From Absidia repens (Eukaryota > Mucoromycota > Mucoromycetes > Mucorales > Cunninghamellaceae), in the NCBI GenBank assembly GCA_002105175.1, contig MCGE01000003.1, forward strand, positions 1,116,001 through 1,180,000: a stretch of DNA of 64,000 nucleotides, in the 5' to 3' direction. Below the pieces are notes generated by a model that was given only the letters and a program-made list of their open reading frames with translations, had not been told where the DNA came from and did not search any database. Positions 1-13,227 of the stretch are shown here, one piece after another. Position 1 is the first letter of the stretch, and each line of letters begins with the position of its first letter. The position numbers and the translations under genes were made by a program.

Positions 1-1014
1 ACAATTTTTGTCATACAATATACCTGAGGGAAACAAGCAGTATTATATTAAGTCTGAATGAGTGAAGTGATCGTTCATGCACAATACCCTTTTTAAAAAA
101 GAAAAAACAAAAGAAAAGGAAAGTAATTCACTTTGATCATATTACTGAGGCACACTCAAGGCACAGACAATCATATAACAGGATTTAAATTAGACTGTTT
201 CGATAAATTTTATGCAGGAGAACCACGGTTATCATTAATAGGAATACGCACGAGGAAAAAAAGGAGCGATCTTTTATTTATTGTGATCTTAGAGAAAAAG
301 GAGGCTAAACTAAAAGTATTATACAATAGCGCAATTTCCTTTATCTGGTGACATCAGCGTTACCGAATAATAGCCTTGGCAGTGCCATATCTGTACTGTA
401 CTTTGCACATTGTACTGTGCTTTATGATAATCGTATATGTAGGTTTTACATGTAGCATATTCCATTGATAATAATAAACATACCGGTATTGTTGTGGTGG
501 CGATGGTGCTTGTTTTTTATAGTCTTGTAGTTATATTATGTGATTGTTGTCTTATTCTCGGCCGATCTTCTGTTTTTGGTCAGTTTGTAACAATCGGTAA
601 TTTAAAATATTTGAGCTGTGGGTTGGTTGGTTGCTTGAACCACATATTTTTTATTTGGACAGTACACGACTGTCGTAAAACTGACTGGCAGTACTTATCT
701 TATCACTTATAATGAAATCATTTCTTTTTGAAAGTAAACAACAGCTTGTTTTTGTTCTGTTTGTTTGTAAGTGGTCAAAACATAAAAGGTGTGCATAAAA
801 ATGAGCGCGTCTACCACTATCTTGATGACTTTTGAAACGAGAAAAGCTTGAAGCTTGATCTAATTTTGAAGTCCCGCATGTACTACAATAAATTGCTTTT
901 CCATTTTTTTTTCACTTTTCCTCATTTTTTTTTCTTTCCCTCCCATTTACCCTTTTGTCGATACTCTTTATTTTATTGGTTTTTTTTTTAAAAATATATA
1001 CCTTGACGTAAAGA
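1..1014. other. Upstream region of the tricalbin gene; no gene seen
   Basis: AT-rich sequence without a convincing coding frame. The short open frames here lack a recognisable domain and splice context. The last 120 bases before the tricalbin ATG are a C/T- and T-rich tract, the usual look of core promoters in this window. Confidence 0.5.
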
Positions 1015-4000
1015 ATGGCTTCACAAGTGGAAAACGATTCTAATGTCAATCTGACTACCCCTTCATCTTCAATGGAAGAATCCAAGAAACCTCAAGTGCC
1101 TCCAACAACTGAACCTTCCTCGTCCGATGACATGCCTCCTGCAACAATAACTACAACAACAGCTAATGCCCCTGGTAGCTTCCAAAAAAACAATGGTGAT
1201 CTACCAGACTGGTACAATGTGGGGTGGACATCCTTCTCTGAACTCCCCAATCCTGGCCAGGAACAAGATTTGGAAACTTTGAAAAAAAAGCTCGGTGGCT
1301 CATCCGACGCGCTGGTAGAAGCTTTTAGTACGTCTCGACCTGACAAGACTCCAAGTAAACGTGATTTGATCTCTCATTATCTTAGCGAAGCTTACTATGG
1401 TGAATGGTATCACAACGCGGGTGTCATGATCGTTGCCGTGGCCTCTACTTGGGCACAAACCAAGCTTGGTGGTGGATTGATGGGCTGTTTGGTGATTGGC
1501 GCATTTTTGGGTAAGTTCTTTGTTTTTTTTGAGGAGGCGAACGCATAGGATAGATATCAAATTGAATGGATGAATCTAACATTAGGATTGGATTATCATA
1601 GGCACTTATTATCAAACCTCCGTTAAGCGTCTCCGGCGCAATATGCGTGATGATCTTCAACGCGAACTTATGGCAACAAGACTTTTGACAGACGTGGAAT
1701 CGGCTGATTGGATTAATAACTTTATGAATCGATTCTGGCTTATCTATGAACCTGGCCTCTCTGCTCAAATCATCTCAACTGCTGATGCCATTCTTATTGA
1801 AAGCACACCTTCCTTTTTGGATTCTATTCGTTTGTCCACTTTTACTCTTGGTACTAAGGCTCCTCGTATTGAAGGTATCAAGACTTATCCTCGAACTGAA
1901 CCCAATGTGGTGGTAAGTGGATGTACATAGTGGCGGCAAAATCATAATGACAAAATGGTACTGATATTTTTTCCTTTCAATTATAATTTAGTGCATGGAT
2001 TGGAAAGTCTCTTTTGTTCCTAATGATACCTCTGATCTGACCAAACGAGATATGGATGCCAAGATTAACCCAAAGATTACTTTGACTGTCCGCGTTGGTA
2101 AAGGTATGCTTGGAGCTGGGATGCCCATCTTGTTGGAAGATCTAAGTTTCACTGGAAATATGCGTTTGAAATTCAAGTTTTACAACGAATTCCCTCATAT
2201 CAAGACTGTTGAAGCCTCATTCTTGGAAGTCCCTGAAATTGATTATTCCCTCAAGCCTGTCGGTGGTGAAACATTTGGATTTGATATCAACATGGTATGC
2301 ATCAAAATATTAGTGGAATTATAAAAAAAAAAAATACTAATATTCTACTTATATTAGATTCCTGGTTTAGAACCCTTCATTAAGGAACAAATTCATGCCA
2401 CTTTGGGACCTATGATGTATGCTCCTAATGTCTATACCGTTGATCTTACTGGAAACGTTGCTTCTCTTGGTAAAATAAAAAGAAAAACAAAAACAAAAAA
2501 AAGTACAGCCTTCAGATAGATTAACTTTGTCTTGATTTTGTGTCTGTATAATAGATGATGCCAACGGTGTTGCTGCAATCACTCTGTATTCTGGCTCAAA
2601 CCTCAAGGCAGCTGACTTTTTCGGCTCTTTGGATCCTTATGTATCATTCCATGTTGGCAATATCCATAATGCAGCTATCAGTGAAACCAAATCTATTGAA
2701 GATACCAGCAATCCCAAATGGAATGAAACTCACTTTGTCCTCCTCAATAATCTTAACCAATCTATTTACTTCCAACTCATGGACCGCAACTTTGGTCGGA
2801 AGGATGCTCAAGTTGGTGTGGCTAATTTGGAGCTCACCAGCTTTGAAACAGATCCCATTATGGAAGGAAAGTAAGTCTACTGAACAGTATGAAGGGTGTG
2901 AAAAAAAGAAATGACATATCTAAAAAAACATTATTTGTTATTCTGTTTTATTCAGGAATTTGGTGGTCCTTAGAAATGGCAAACCTGTTGGTGAACTGAA
3001 GGCGGATATTCGTTACTTGCCTGTCTCCAAGCCTGAAAAGAAAGAAGATGGCACAGTTATTCCTCCTCCAGAATCCGGTAAGTAGGAGCAAATATATTCC
3101 CATCATAGTGACTAATGATTTATTATTTACTATTGTGTCAATATAAAGACAGTGGTGTTCTGCGCCTTTATATCCATGAATGCAAACAACTCGGTGGTGA
3201 CACTCGCAAATCATCATTCGGAATTCTTAAAGCTGATGTCAGTGCCTATGCTGTGGTCAAGGTGAATGGTCATGAAAAGTTGCGCACCAAGCCGTTCAAA
3301 CGAAGCTTCAATCCTACCTGGAACAAATTTGTGGATGTCTTCGTACCTGATAAGACCAAACTTGACTTGGGTGTGACTATCTGGGACTCGAACGAATTTG
3401 CTGACGATAGTTTGGTTGGTCGATGGAACTCAAGTTTGGTGCAATTCCAAGAACAAATTACAAATAATTCTCAAGACTGGTGGAACCTTACAGATGGTGC
3501 TGGTCGTATTCATCTTAGTATGACTTGGAAGCCTATCATCATGACTGGAATTAATTCTGACATCTCCAATGGCCTTGGTTATTGTAAGCGGGAAAAAAAA
3601 AATTAGATAATTACTCTTTTCCTTGTGATTGATATTGATGACTGTGTATTTGTATATTTTCTTGACAGTGCCCCTATTGGTGTTGTTCGATTAAATCTAC
3701 TCGGTGCTCGTGATATCAAGAACGTAGAAGCCCTGACTGGTGGAAAATCTGACCCCTATGCTCGTGTTCTCTCCGGCATGCAAGTACGTGGTCGAACTGA
3801 ACATATTGACGACAACTTGAATCCTGATTGGAACACTGTGTTATATGTTCCCGTCCATTCTATCCGTGAAGATTTGATTATTGAAGTGATGGACTACAAC
3901 GATATCCAAAAAGACAAGAGCCTAGGTGTGACTTCTATTATTCTCAAGGATATTATTCAAGAACGCACTGATGAAGATGGCCAAACTGTGTATGAAGCTA

Positions 4001-5975
4001 AGGAAGCATTGGATAGGTAAGAAAAAAAGCGATCTTTATTGAGGGTCATATAGTCCACTGATATACTCAATTATGATTTATCCATTGTCACACGTAGAAA
4101 CGTCGATCTTACCAATCTGGAACGTACAAAATCGAAAGGCACTATTCACTACGGCCTGTCATTCCACCCTACCCTCGAGCTGGCCAAAAAAGCGGAAGAA
4201 GAGGAGCAAGATGGCGAAACTGAACAGCCTGAAACCGATCAAAACAATGCCGAAGTCGAAACGAAAGAAACTGCTATTGGTGAACAATCTGATGAATCTA
4301 AAGATGCTGCCTCACCTGATGACGCTACCTCTGCTCCCGAAACTCCTCCCGAAAAGGATATCCATGGCGAATTGATCAAGTACACTGACGACAAGAAGAT
4401 TGATTTGATATCCTATGAATCTGGCATTCTTTCTGTGACTGTCCAATATGTCAAGCTACCCCAACGTACTCGTGCCTCTGTAGATGTTTTAGTGGACTCT
4501 AATGATCCTCAATTTGTGACGTCTCAACTGAAAGGTGTGGAACTCCCTTACCACGAAACTGGTGATGCTTTTGTCAAGGAAATGGACTTTTCGCGATTGG
4601 TGGTGAATGTAAACCGGGCTACTGACAATGAAAAGGAAAATGAAGTGGTTGGCTATTATACAACTCCCGTGCGTGATATTGTCCGACAAATCATGAAAGG
4701 TGAACATGACCCTGAAGTCGGAAAAGATTACAACTTACTGGATTGCCCTGGTGGAGTGGTTAATCTTGCATTCAAGTTTACTCCTGTGATCCAATTCAAA
4801 TTAGACCCTGCTGAAAGTCTGGAAAGTATGTACACACACACACAAAACTACAATGCAATTGTATATATTCACTGACCTTTTCTCTTTAATATTAATATCA
4901 TAGACCAAGGTAACCTCACTGTCACAGCACTGAAGGCTACCGATCTGAAGGCAGCAGATCGCTCCGGTTACAGTGATCCATATGTCGTCTTTAGTCTGGA
5001 TGGTGAAAAGCTACACAAAACCGAACCTATCAAAAAGACTCTCAATCCTGTATTCAAAAACGAAAGCTTTACCGTCCCTGTGGTAAGTTTTATATTCATA
5101 TATTTATATATTTATATATTACAAAAAAGTGTTAATATCATCTCTCCATTTATATAGCCTTCACGTATTCATTCAGTGATCAAGGCTTCTGTGTATGACT
5201 GGGATCAAGTCGGCTCGGATGAATTGATTGGTGAAGGGTTGATTCCCTTCTCTGGAAATGAGCTGGAAAGCTTTGCAGCAAAGGACTTTGACATCACTCT
5301 AGAAGGAGGTGGTAAACTTAAGGTGCGACTATTATGGCAGCCTCAGCTCCTGGCCCGCAAGCGCACCGGAACCAGTTTATTTTCGGCAACAACTCGTATA
5401 TTCACACACGCTCCTGGCAATGCTTTGGGCGCCGGAAAAACATTTGCAGGTGCTGGTATTGGTGCTGGTGGTAAAGTCATAGGTGCTGGTGGTAAGGTGC
5501 TTGGCAGTGGATTTGATGCCATCGGTGGTGGTATTCGTAGCATTGGAAAATTCGGAAATGGTAGCAAAAAAGAAGATGTACCCAGCGTACCAGCAGTACC
5601 TGTAGTAGCAGCGACAACCTCCACCACTTCATCCACCTCTGGTGTACCTTCTGCGACACCTGAGCCTCAACGATTTAGCACTTCAACACTCAGCAGCATT
5701 GATCGTCCTGACTCTTCTTCGATTTTAGATGGAGGTAAGTAAATATGGACAGAAGTCATTACGAGTTGGTTATTGATTCATTTTGTGTTACATGTAGCTG
5801 GGTCTTCCAAACCTCTTCAGGTCGCTCTCATCGAAGCTCGCAATTTGAAAGCCATGGACAGAGGGGGGAAAAGTGACCCTTATGCCCGTGTTCGAGTTGG
5901 AAGTAAAGTTGTCTACAAAACTAAACATATCAAGAAAACGCTTACACCTGAATGGTAAGAAAATACTCTCATGTG

Positions 5976-6011
<36 letters not shown>

Positions 6012-6318
6012 GAGGATCCGTATTCACTGTATCCATACTTTATGTTTTAACAGGAACGAAAAATTCACTACCAAAACTGAAAATGGAAAGCTTGATATCC
6101 TTGTGAAAGATCACAATACATTGACTGATGTGGATATTGGTGGTGTTGTGTTCGATGCATCTTCCGTCTTGCAAACTGGACAGGCATTTGATGGTAAGCT
6201 ATAAAAAAAAAGGAAGCGTCTCTTTTACTGAATAACTCAAAAATTTGCCTCCTTTATCTTAGGTTGGTTAACGTTATCTCCTGCGGGTACTGGTGAAATA
6301 CATATTCGGGTTGAATAA
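1015..6318 (+). CDS. Tricalbin / extended-synaptotagmin-like lipid-transfer tether
   Basis: Predicted endoplasmic reticulum-plasma membrane contact-site protein that binds and moves lipids. Fourteen exons: 1015-1510, 1602-1912, 1992-2294, 2358-2469, 2555-2870, 2956-3077, 3149-3583, 3669-4016, 4098-4825, 4904-5082, 5158-5734, 5798-5954, 6054-6193 and 6263-6318, about 1426 residues. A disordered Ser/Thr/Pro N-terminus is followed by a hydrophobic hairpin (about residues 135-170), an SMP lipid-binding domain (about 185-400) and a string of C2 domains starting near 412, 553, 698, 1058 and 1309. Calcium-binding-loop motifs such as SLDPYV, KSDPYAR and YSDPYV are visible, and a degenerate C2 may lie near 870-1050. 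A Gly-rich segment (about 1195-1240) precedes the last C2. The architecture fits tricalbins. The junction of exons 7 and 8 does not keep frame with canonical sites by exactly one nucleotide. Confidence 0.92.
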
Positions 6319-7664
6319 TGGCTTTCAATGAACACTTATCTAGTACAACCAGTGTAGTTTAGTTTACTTTGCCTTTTTTCAAATACGAATCCACCATTAG
6401 TAGTATTTTCTTTTATTTTGTTTTTACCCATTCACCAAAAAACTATTTCAATAAAAACCATTATGAAACTCTTTATATTACGCTTTTATAGCGAAGAACG
6501 AATAAAGCATGGTGACAGTAGCATATGTCAATTAGAATCGTCCGATCTTAATGTACAGTACTGTGTGTAACAAAAAGGAAAGGAGTGCTTCAAATCATGT
6601 AAACCAACTAAATATATATGTATATTCAAATTCAATACCTTTTTTTTTTTTTTTTTTTTTTTTGAAAGTTATCATCTGCCTCAATTGAAATGGTTGCTAC
6701 TGATTGTACTGAATATCGTTGGATAAAAGAATGCTTCCATTACGTAGTATAGCATCAATGATATTGTATATAGTATTAGTGACATATTATAGAAAAAGTG
6801 TTGTATTGGTGATATATCATTCTTTTTGGCTTTATCAATAAAATACCAGTTATGGTTTTTTTTTTTTTTTTTTTTTTTTCGCAAATATACTCTCTGACGC
6901 AATTTGATAATAATTTTGTTACCTTAGGTATGCCCTTTTTTTTATTATTTGAGATTACTTGTAGTACATAATCTTGGAGGGGGTGCAGGTACCAGAAGTA
7001 AGAAAGTTTGATAGCCAGGTATATCAGACTGTATTTTGAACGCAATTTTTTTATATAATCTAAAACCACTGTATGATATCATACGCTATAAGTTATAGGA
7101 GCCAATCATTGAAGATATATACATTAAAGAACCTTTTATTTCAGAATAAACACAGCGTAAAATAATACAAAAGGTTATGCAATCTACGGTGAGCGACAAT
7201 CTATTCTACGATATATGACAAACTATTTATTTTAAACAGTAGGGGAAGGCAAAGGCAGTAACCGTTGCACAAAGAGCAGAGAACCATCATGCTACCAATG
7301 CTGAATAGTGACAGTTGCTTTGAATCCATGTTGACTGGTGGTGTTTGCTTTAAGAAGAAAATAAAGAGTTATTGTAATTAATATACCACTGCTGTCAAAT
7401 GGTGTAGAGTACTATAGGTTGTTGTCTATAAAAAAGCAAAAAAAGAGAGCAGCGATAGCGCCGAGTGTTGTCACAAGAAAAGAGATTTATTGTTGAATGG
7501 TAGCTATTTCTGCCATAATAAGTCTATCATTTTAATTATACTGTATAATGTTGTGTGTTTTCACAGAGAAAACATGCAAAAAATAAAACTTAACGACAGT
7601 TTACTTGTTTTGTATTCATCCGTAGTGAAAAAATCGCCTTACCGGACTGCAGAGTAATATATTT
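6319..7664. other. Intergenic region with homopolymer runs
   Basis: It holds the 3' region of tricalbin (AATAAA-like sequence near 6449) and poly-T runs near 6641-6663 and 6857-6880. No gene with domain or splice support was seen on either strand. Confidence 0.5.
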
Positions 7665-8285
7665 CACATCCCGCCCACGTGAAATTTTTTATTTACTCCC
7701 ATTTTTTTTCGCTCTGTCTCTTTCTTTTTCTTTTTTTTTTTTTTTTTTTGCTTCACCATTCAACTTCTTTGAGGTTATAGTGGACCTAGATTAGTGTTAA
7801 GGCTAGTTTAGAAGGGTTTTCAGCTCAGGGATTACAAGATGCATAGGGAAACCCTGTCATAGTGGATTCAGGATTTAGAACCACTAGTGATTGACTTTCG
7901 GATGCTCCATTAGTTAGTTTATTATTATTTTGTCTACAGTTTGTATCTTCAACTGAATAAAATAGACCTCTTTTTACATCCTTCAATGAAATATGCCTCA
8001 TTAGTCTCTCTCATGCCTTGTACAAGACATGTCTCTTTTTAACATTCCCCTCGTTTAGTGTTGACGACTGGCGTGCCCCAATGAAAGATATCCCCTTAGT
8101 TTTTCTATTTTCTTGTAGAATATATTGAATTCCTTTTTACAACAACCCTTTTAGATTAGCGCCAATCATTCTCCAGATACCCCATTAATCTTCCTCATGT
8201 AACCCTTTTAGTTCCTGTGACTGATGTTGACCTTTATATTCATGCTTATGCTTCAATAAAATACAAGATATTACTTTACTTTGAA
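7665..8285 (+). repeat. Dispersed repeat family, copy A
   Basis: This copy begins with a CCCGCCCACGTGAA left end near 7669, then a C/T- and T-rich tract. It continues with the family core CTTCACCATTCAACTTC (7751 onward), the GATTACAAGATGCAT block and a TGAATAAAATA motif. The right part contains two diverged monomers about 107 bp apart (near 8043 and 8150) with the TTAGATTAG/TTTAGTGTT signature. Five other copies occur in the window. No coding capacity and no clear LTR or terminal inverted repeats are visible, so the class is unknown. Confidence 0.8.
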
Positions 8286-9099
8286 GGTGAATGGCGAAGA
8301 ATTATGTACAATATATAGAAATATGAATGCTGTTCAGCCATCGATAATATCATATGTCCGTACGATATTCTTTATATTTTTTGACATCGAACAGGATGTA
8401 AATGAATTCTGAGATAAATGAATGACTGGATAAAGTATACTATGAGGTTTATTTTTATTTTCATATATATGCTGAGCTTTGTGAAAAGCTCAAAAGAGTG
8501 CATATGTGTGGGAAGGTGCATAATTGCTTATGGTGCAGGATTTTTTATGTCGACGATCAAAGGCAACGTTTTAGGAGGATCGCCTATCATGGGGGGGGTT
8601 CAACCATGACCAAGTACATTCATACGGACAAAAACTGAGACTACAATGTCAAGCAAACAAACAACAAAAACGCAAAACTAAATGAGTGATAATAATAAAT
8701 GACTTTTATTATAAAAAAAAAAAAAGCAGCAACAGTGGAAATGAATATAATGCTACGTCCTATAACTGCAAATGGAATAACGTCCTTTTCCAATGGTTCT
8801 GTGAGTGATCCATTTCATTTGAGTGACGATCCGCTGAGCAGTGTAGATTGTACCTCGAGGGGCTGCGGACCCAGAGTGCGGCAGTGTGGATAGTGATGGA
8901 AAAAATGCATGATACATCTATTAAATAACTTGACACAGTACACCCAAAACATATGACAGACAATCAAAGTAATATATAGCATCCAAAAACCTTTTTTTTT
9001 ATTTTTTATTATTAAATATTGTGTTTGAATCATCATATATACATGGAATATAAAATCTGATAAAAAGTAAAACTATGGATATCTAATCCTAATACTAAA
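8286..9099. other. Intergenic region; nothing assigned
   Basis: AT-rich, with short A and T runs. Short open frames at 8418-8609 and 8699-8893 have no domain, no splice partners and low-complexity content. A slightly GC-richer stretch near 8815-8890 was not identified. Confidence 0.4.
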
Positions 9100-9940
9100 C
9101 TATTCATCTTTCTTCTTCCTTTGAGTTTGCCCAAGAGATCGCATCCTAGTCTTGAGTCGTTTGAATGGGTGATTCTAAAGAAAGAAAAGAAGAAGTCAGC
9201 ATAATAGTAGTTGGCACCCCGTTCTTGAATGTGCGAATGTTGGCATTTGTTACCTTGGATGACCTGATCTTATCTATACGAACAGTGCTTGTAGGGACAA
9301 TATCATAATCAGGGGCCACCGGAAGAGGGATGCTAACATGTGTTCTTGTTTCATCGCTACAAATAAGAAGGTAAGGTAAGATGGATATGCCACTATTCAT
9401 TAATTGTTTCCGAACGTCAACTTACATGTCTTTGGCAGCATCTTCAGGTCTAAATAATTTCCGTTTATGTAGCCTAAGAGATTAGAGAAAACGAAAGGAG
9501 ACAAGTGGTGGAGTTAGTATAAAGCCTATTTCCATTTGTTGCTTTTCCTTTGCCAGCTTACATGTCTTCTTTGTTGTATTCTTGTAATTGATGGGCACGC
9601 TCACGATAACTTTCACTGCGTCGTAAAACCAACCGAGTCCATTTCGCTACCAGGTGATCCGCTTTTCGTTGCACCACACTTTCCACACGAGTTGATTTTT
9701 TGTAGAAAAACACAATTTTGCCGATCCCACTTTCGCGTAAATGTTCAGCAGCAGCGGGTAATTTGTCCAAGATATCCAACATTTCATTCTGAATTTCCAT
9801 ACTAGGTAGGGCTCGGTCTGGTAAAGGTTCCAACCACACGCGAATGGCATCCAATAGTTGGTTGTCCAAAATACTATCGTAAAGACTTGAGCTATAAAGT
9901 GAGAGAATAAAAATAAACAAATCGTTCATCAATCCCTGTC

Positions 9941-9988
<48 letters not shown>

Positions 9989-10949
9989 TTGCTTTCGACG
10001 AATCATGATTTCTTACTTATTCAAAATAATCAGTACTTCATCAAGCATCTTCAATTTGGCAATTGCAGGTTTTTGTTGTTCGTTGGCAATCACATCTGTT
10101 TCAGCAGCCACCTTCATTCGCTCGCAAAGATTCGATAGCTCTTCATCTTTACTGTCCTTCAAGTCGTCACCATCCAAGCGTTTTCTTCGCTTTTTGACTC
10201 CAGATTTCAGTGCTTTGTCGAATACATCTGCCACTTCATCGCGGATAGCTATATGAGGAAGAAGATGGTGAAATCAAATCACCGTAAAAGATCGATCAGT
10301 ATGAAGTGTCAGGGCATGAATAGATAACATGTCTAATTTAGCACAAATTTACCTTGTTGGGGGTCCACGGGAATATCGGGCTGATCGTCATATTCGTCAT
10401 TTTGTCGTTTTTGTCGTAGTTCTTGTCGTACTTGTTCAAGTTGTTCATCTTCTTCTTTAGATCGGTCCCGTCGTTTAAAAGATGGTAGACGCTGTACGCT
10501 TACAGATGATAATTCCGAGGTCACTGCTCCTTCTTCACCATCTACTGTTGCTGGTTCATTTGTTCCAGTTGTTGTTTGGTCATACTGTTCTCGTTGATCG
10601 CTTGATGGATATTGCGGATGAGACGAGGAGGAATCGTCGTTGTTTTTGTTGAATTCGTCGTCTGATCCTATATAGTAGCATAAAAGATGAGTAAATACCG
10701 TTATATTCTACCCATTCAGATCAAAAACAATAGCAAGTTATTCAAAGCAAGTAGCGTGTTTTGTTCTTACCATGGTCACCATCCAAATCAGACATTTCAC
10801 TTTCGCTTGCACCAAATAAGTCTTGTTCGTTTGGCTATTTCCGACAAAATAAAATAATACGGGTAGATTGAGTAACCCAAATCGATAAAAAATCATTGAA
10901 TAAAGAAATATAAACTTACTAAGATAGGAGGTTCAATATCTGAAGACAT
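9100..10949 (-). CDS. IWS1: Transcription elongation factor IWS1/Spn1
   Basis: Predicted nuclear partner of Spt6 on elongating RNA polymerase II. Eight exons read on the minus strand (10949-10920, 10834-10771, 10667-10353, 10248-10017, 9891-9562, 9473-9426, 9356-9254, 9174-9100) close in frame to 398 residues. The N-terminal third is acidic and disordered (SESEMSDLDGD, many Ser/Gln). The conserved TFIIS N-terminal-like helical domain lies at about residues 165-330, with recognisable stretches RVWLEPLPDRALPS, HLRESGIGK and WTRLVLRR. The tail is basic (QRKKKDE). The start ATG gives MSSDIEPPIL in a 30-nt first exon. The intron between exons 4 and 5 carries a very long homopolymer (about 45 nt; A on the coding strand). 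Confidence 0.93.
9940..9987. repeat. Long poly-T run inside an IWS1 intron
   Basis: About 45 consecutive T on the plus strand, i.e. poly-A on the transcribed sense strand, 25-30 nt downstream of the 5' splice site of IWS1 intron 4. Its true length may be unreliable in the assembly. Confidence 0.9.
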
Positions 10950-11499
10950 ATTGATTAGAGAAGGTATTTTGAATTTAGAAAAAGAAAAAGGGAAGAAAGA
11001 GAAGACGATTTCTGTGCGTCATCTGAATATTTTTTTTGTAGTACATTTCAAATGCCGACCGGTCATCGTTTTTGGCTATCCTGATGAAAATAATGGTGCC
11101 CAATTCCAATAACACTAAAATCGTAAATGTAGTATGCGATGGCTTGTCATTTTCTAGATCGTAATTCCAACAATCATCACCATAAGCCTGTATATCATGG
11201 AAATATCAGTCAAGGGTCATATTAAATTAAAAGGATTGGCTGGCGCAAATCACATTCGACATAAGCCACACCGTAAAAAAACGCTAACATTCATCCAGCA
11301 GCACGTACAACGCTCACAATCCATCTGCCACAAATCATAGCGTAATCATCACAGTATCACAAAAATTAAGTACATAAACAACGCAATTCAAATAAGGGTC
11401 AAAAGTCAAAAATTCATTTTATTGTATCATAGACTACAAGAAATTGGAATTAAATAATGAGGAGCAGAGAAGTGTTTGCTTTGGTTCAAGCTTGATAGT
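10950..11499. other. Intergenic region between IWS1 and ribosomal protein P2
   Basis: Contains the IWS1 upstream region and the P2 3' region. No gene or structured RNA was recognised. Confidence 0.5.
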
Positions 11500-12051
11500 T
11501 TAATCAAAGAGACCGAAGCCCATATCCTATTGAAAAGAGAAGAGAAAATGATACGTATTAATATCTACACAGCCCATTTTTAATCATCCCACCCATTTGC
11601 CAAGTTATAACTTACATCGTCAGATTCTTCCTTTTCTTCTTCCTTGGCTTCTTCAGCAGGGGCATCAGCCGCAGCACCACCAGCAGCGGCACCAGCACCA
11701 GCACCAACGGCAGGGCCGGAGGAGACGGAGGCAAGCTTGGAGGAACCTTCAGCAATGACCTAAAAAAATTGATGGGTGACATTTAAGTAAATAACTGTGC
11801 GCGCGTGTATGTGTTTGTTGTTTCGATAATGTTTAAAAAAGACGAGTTCGTTCGAGCCGAATCAAACGGGTTTTTCATTGAGCTGTACTTACTTCTTCAA
11901 TGGACTTGCCTTCGAGACCCTTGAGCAAGGAGTTCAAGCGAGCTTCATCACCTTCAACACCAACGGAGCCCAAAAGCTTGGTGATATCTTCAGCAGAGGG
12001 TTCGGTCTTACCACCGGCGACGAGGAGAAGGTAGGCAGCGAGGAACTTCAT
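11500..12051 (-). CDS. 60S acidic ribosomal protein P2
   Basis: Stalk protein of the large ribosomal subunit that helps recruit elongation factors. Three exons (12051-11893, 11759-11616, 11526-11500) give 109 residues. The N-terminus [14 protein letters not shown] is typical of P2 rather than P1. It is followed by the helical dimerisation domain ([20 protein letters not shown]), an Ala/Gly hinge (about 70-90) and the invariant acidic C-terminal tail ending [13 protein letters not shown]. The last exon encodes only the final eight residues and the stop. A C/T-poor leader and a GTCCGCC motif near 12143 lie upstream. Confidence 0.97.
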
Positions 12052-13227
12052 GTTATAGAATGAATATGAAAAGTAAGAGGAAGAAGAAGCAAAAAATTGT
12101 TCGGCCAGCGTTTCGTCAAAATAATAATAAAAAAAATCTGGCTGTCCGCCAAAATTTTTTCAAATCCATTTTTATTGGCTGACAGCACAAGCCACTAATT
12201 CATAACTAAAAAATCGCATTAACGTGGAATACGCAATTGAATAACTATAACATAGCAAAATAAAACAGACTATACAACAACTTGACAAGAATAAAGTTTA
12301 GGTTAAGAAATAATATGTAATTCAAAAATAATTAATAACAATAATAATAAAAAATAGCAAAGCAACAATATACGCCAACGGTCGGACGCCAAGGTATTGT
12401 CAACGGTACCGGTTGGTCTATTTTCGGGACCAAAACCTGCGTGTGTGCCTTTACCTCTAGCTCATTAAACAGGAAATCATGATTTAGGGTTGCTTAATAC
12501 CAAATGCTTCTCTGGCATAGGCATCTTTTGCATCATCAGTTAGAGGACAAATTCTACAGAGACAAATGCTTGGTATATATTTCTACAGATTCGCCTACCT
12601 TTTTCTTTTTTTTTTTTTATCACGCCGTGCAAACAAACTTTAGCTTTTTTTTTTTTTACAGAAGAACCTACTTCTTTTTTGTTCTCTATTAGGGTTCTCT
12701 CATGCAATGATATGATCCCTAGGTCAATATCACCCTAAAATTTTACTGAATTCAATACATATACACAAAGATGTGCCTTCATTATTCCTGGAAAATATTA
12801 TCCAGCGCATCTTTGCCTAAATCTTACAATGAGTATTTTCTGGGTCAAAATGGCCTGTCAACCATGCCCATATCCAGAAATTTGAGAGAACAGGAGATTG
12901 TCTGCGTACAGTGCACCAGTAGCTACTTTGAGCCCAAAATGTTGGCAAAGATCATGTGGTTCCCTGTTTATAACCAATCAAAAAAAAAAAAAAGAAAACA
13001 TGATTTAAACTATTGAAAAAATCATTAAGGGACAATGATGATGAGATTAGATTGTTTTTGCTTGATAAAAAAGGGCTTGATTTGGGTGACCTGCGGGGTT
13101 TCATTTATTATGGGGGCAGTTTTTTCGTCTTAACGATTGGCGCTATTTTTTTTTTTTGTCTTTCTTGTCTCTCATTCTCGTTTACCCTTACGCAAATTAG
13201 CGCCTTTGATCGCGGTTATAAAACCCC
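12052..13227. other. Intergenic region between divergent genes
   Basis: Shared upstream region of P2 (minus) and the Nudix gene (plus). AT-rich with T runs near 12606-12657 and 13147-13157. Short open frames at 12504-12692 and 12771-13016 look like noise. Confidence 0.45.

Noticed and set aside
133..712. Two 72-codon open frames at the window start
   Set aside because: No domain, no splice partners and AT-driven composition; expected by chance.
8418..8893. Short plus-strand open frames
   Set aside because: Low complexity with no family match and no promoter or intron context.
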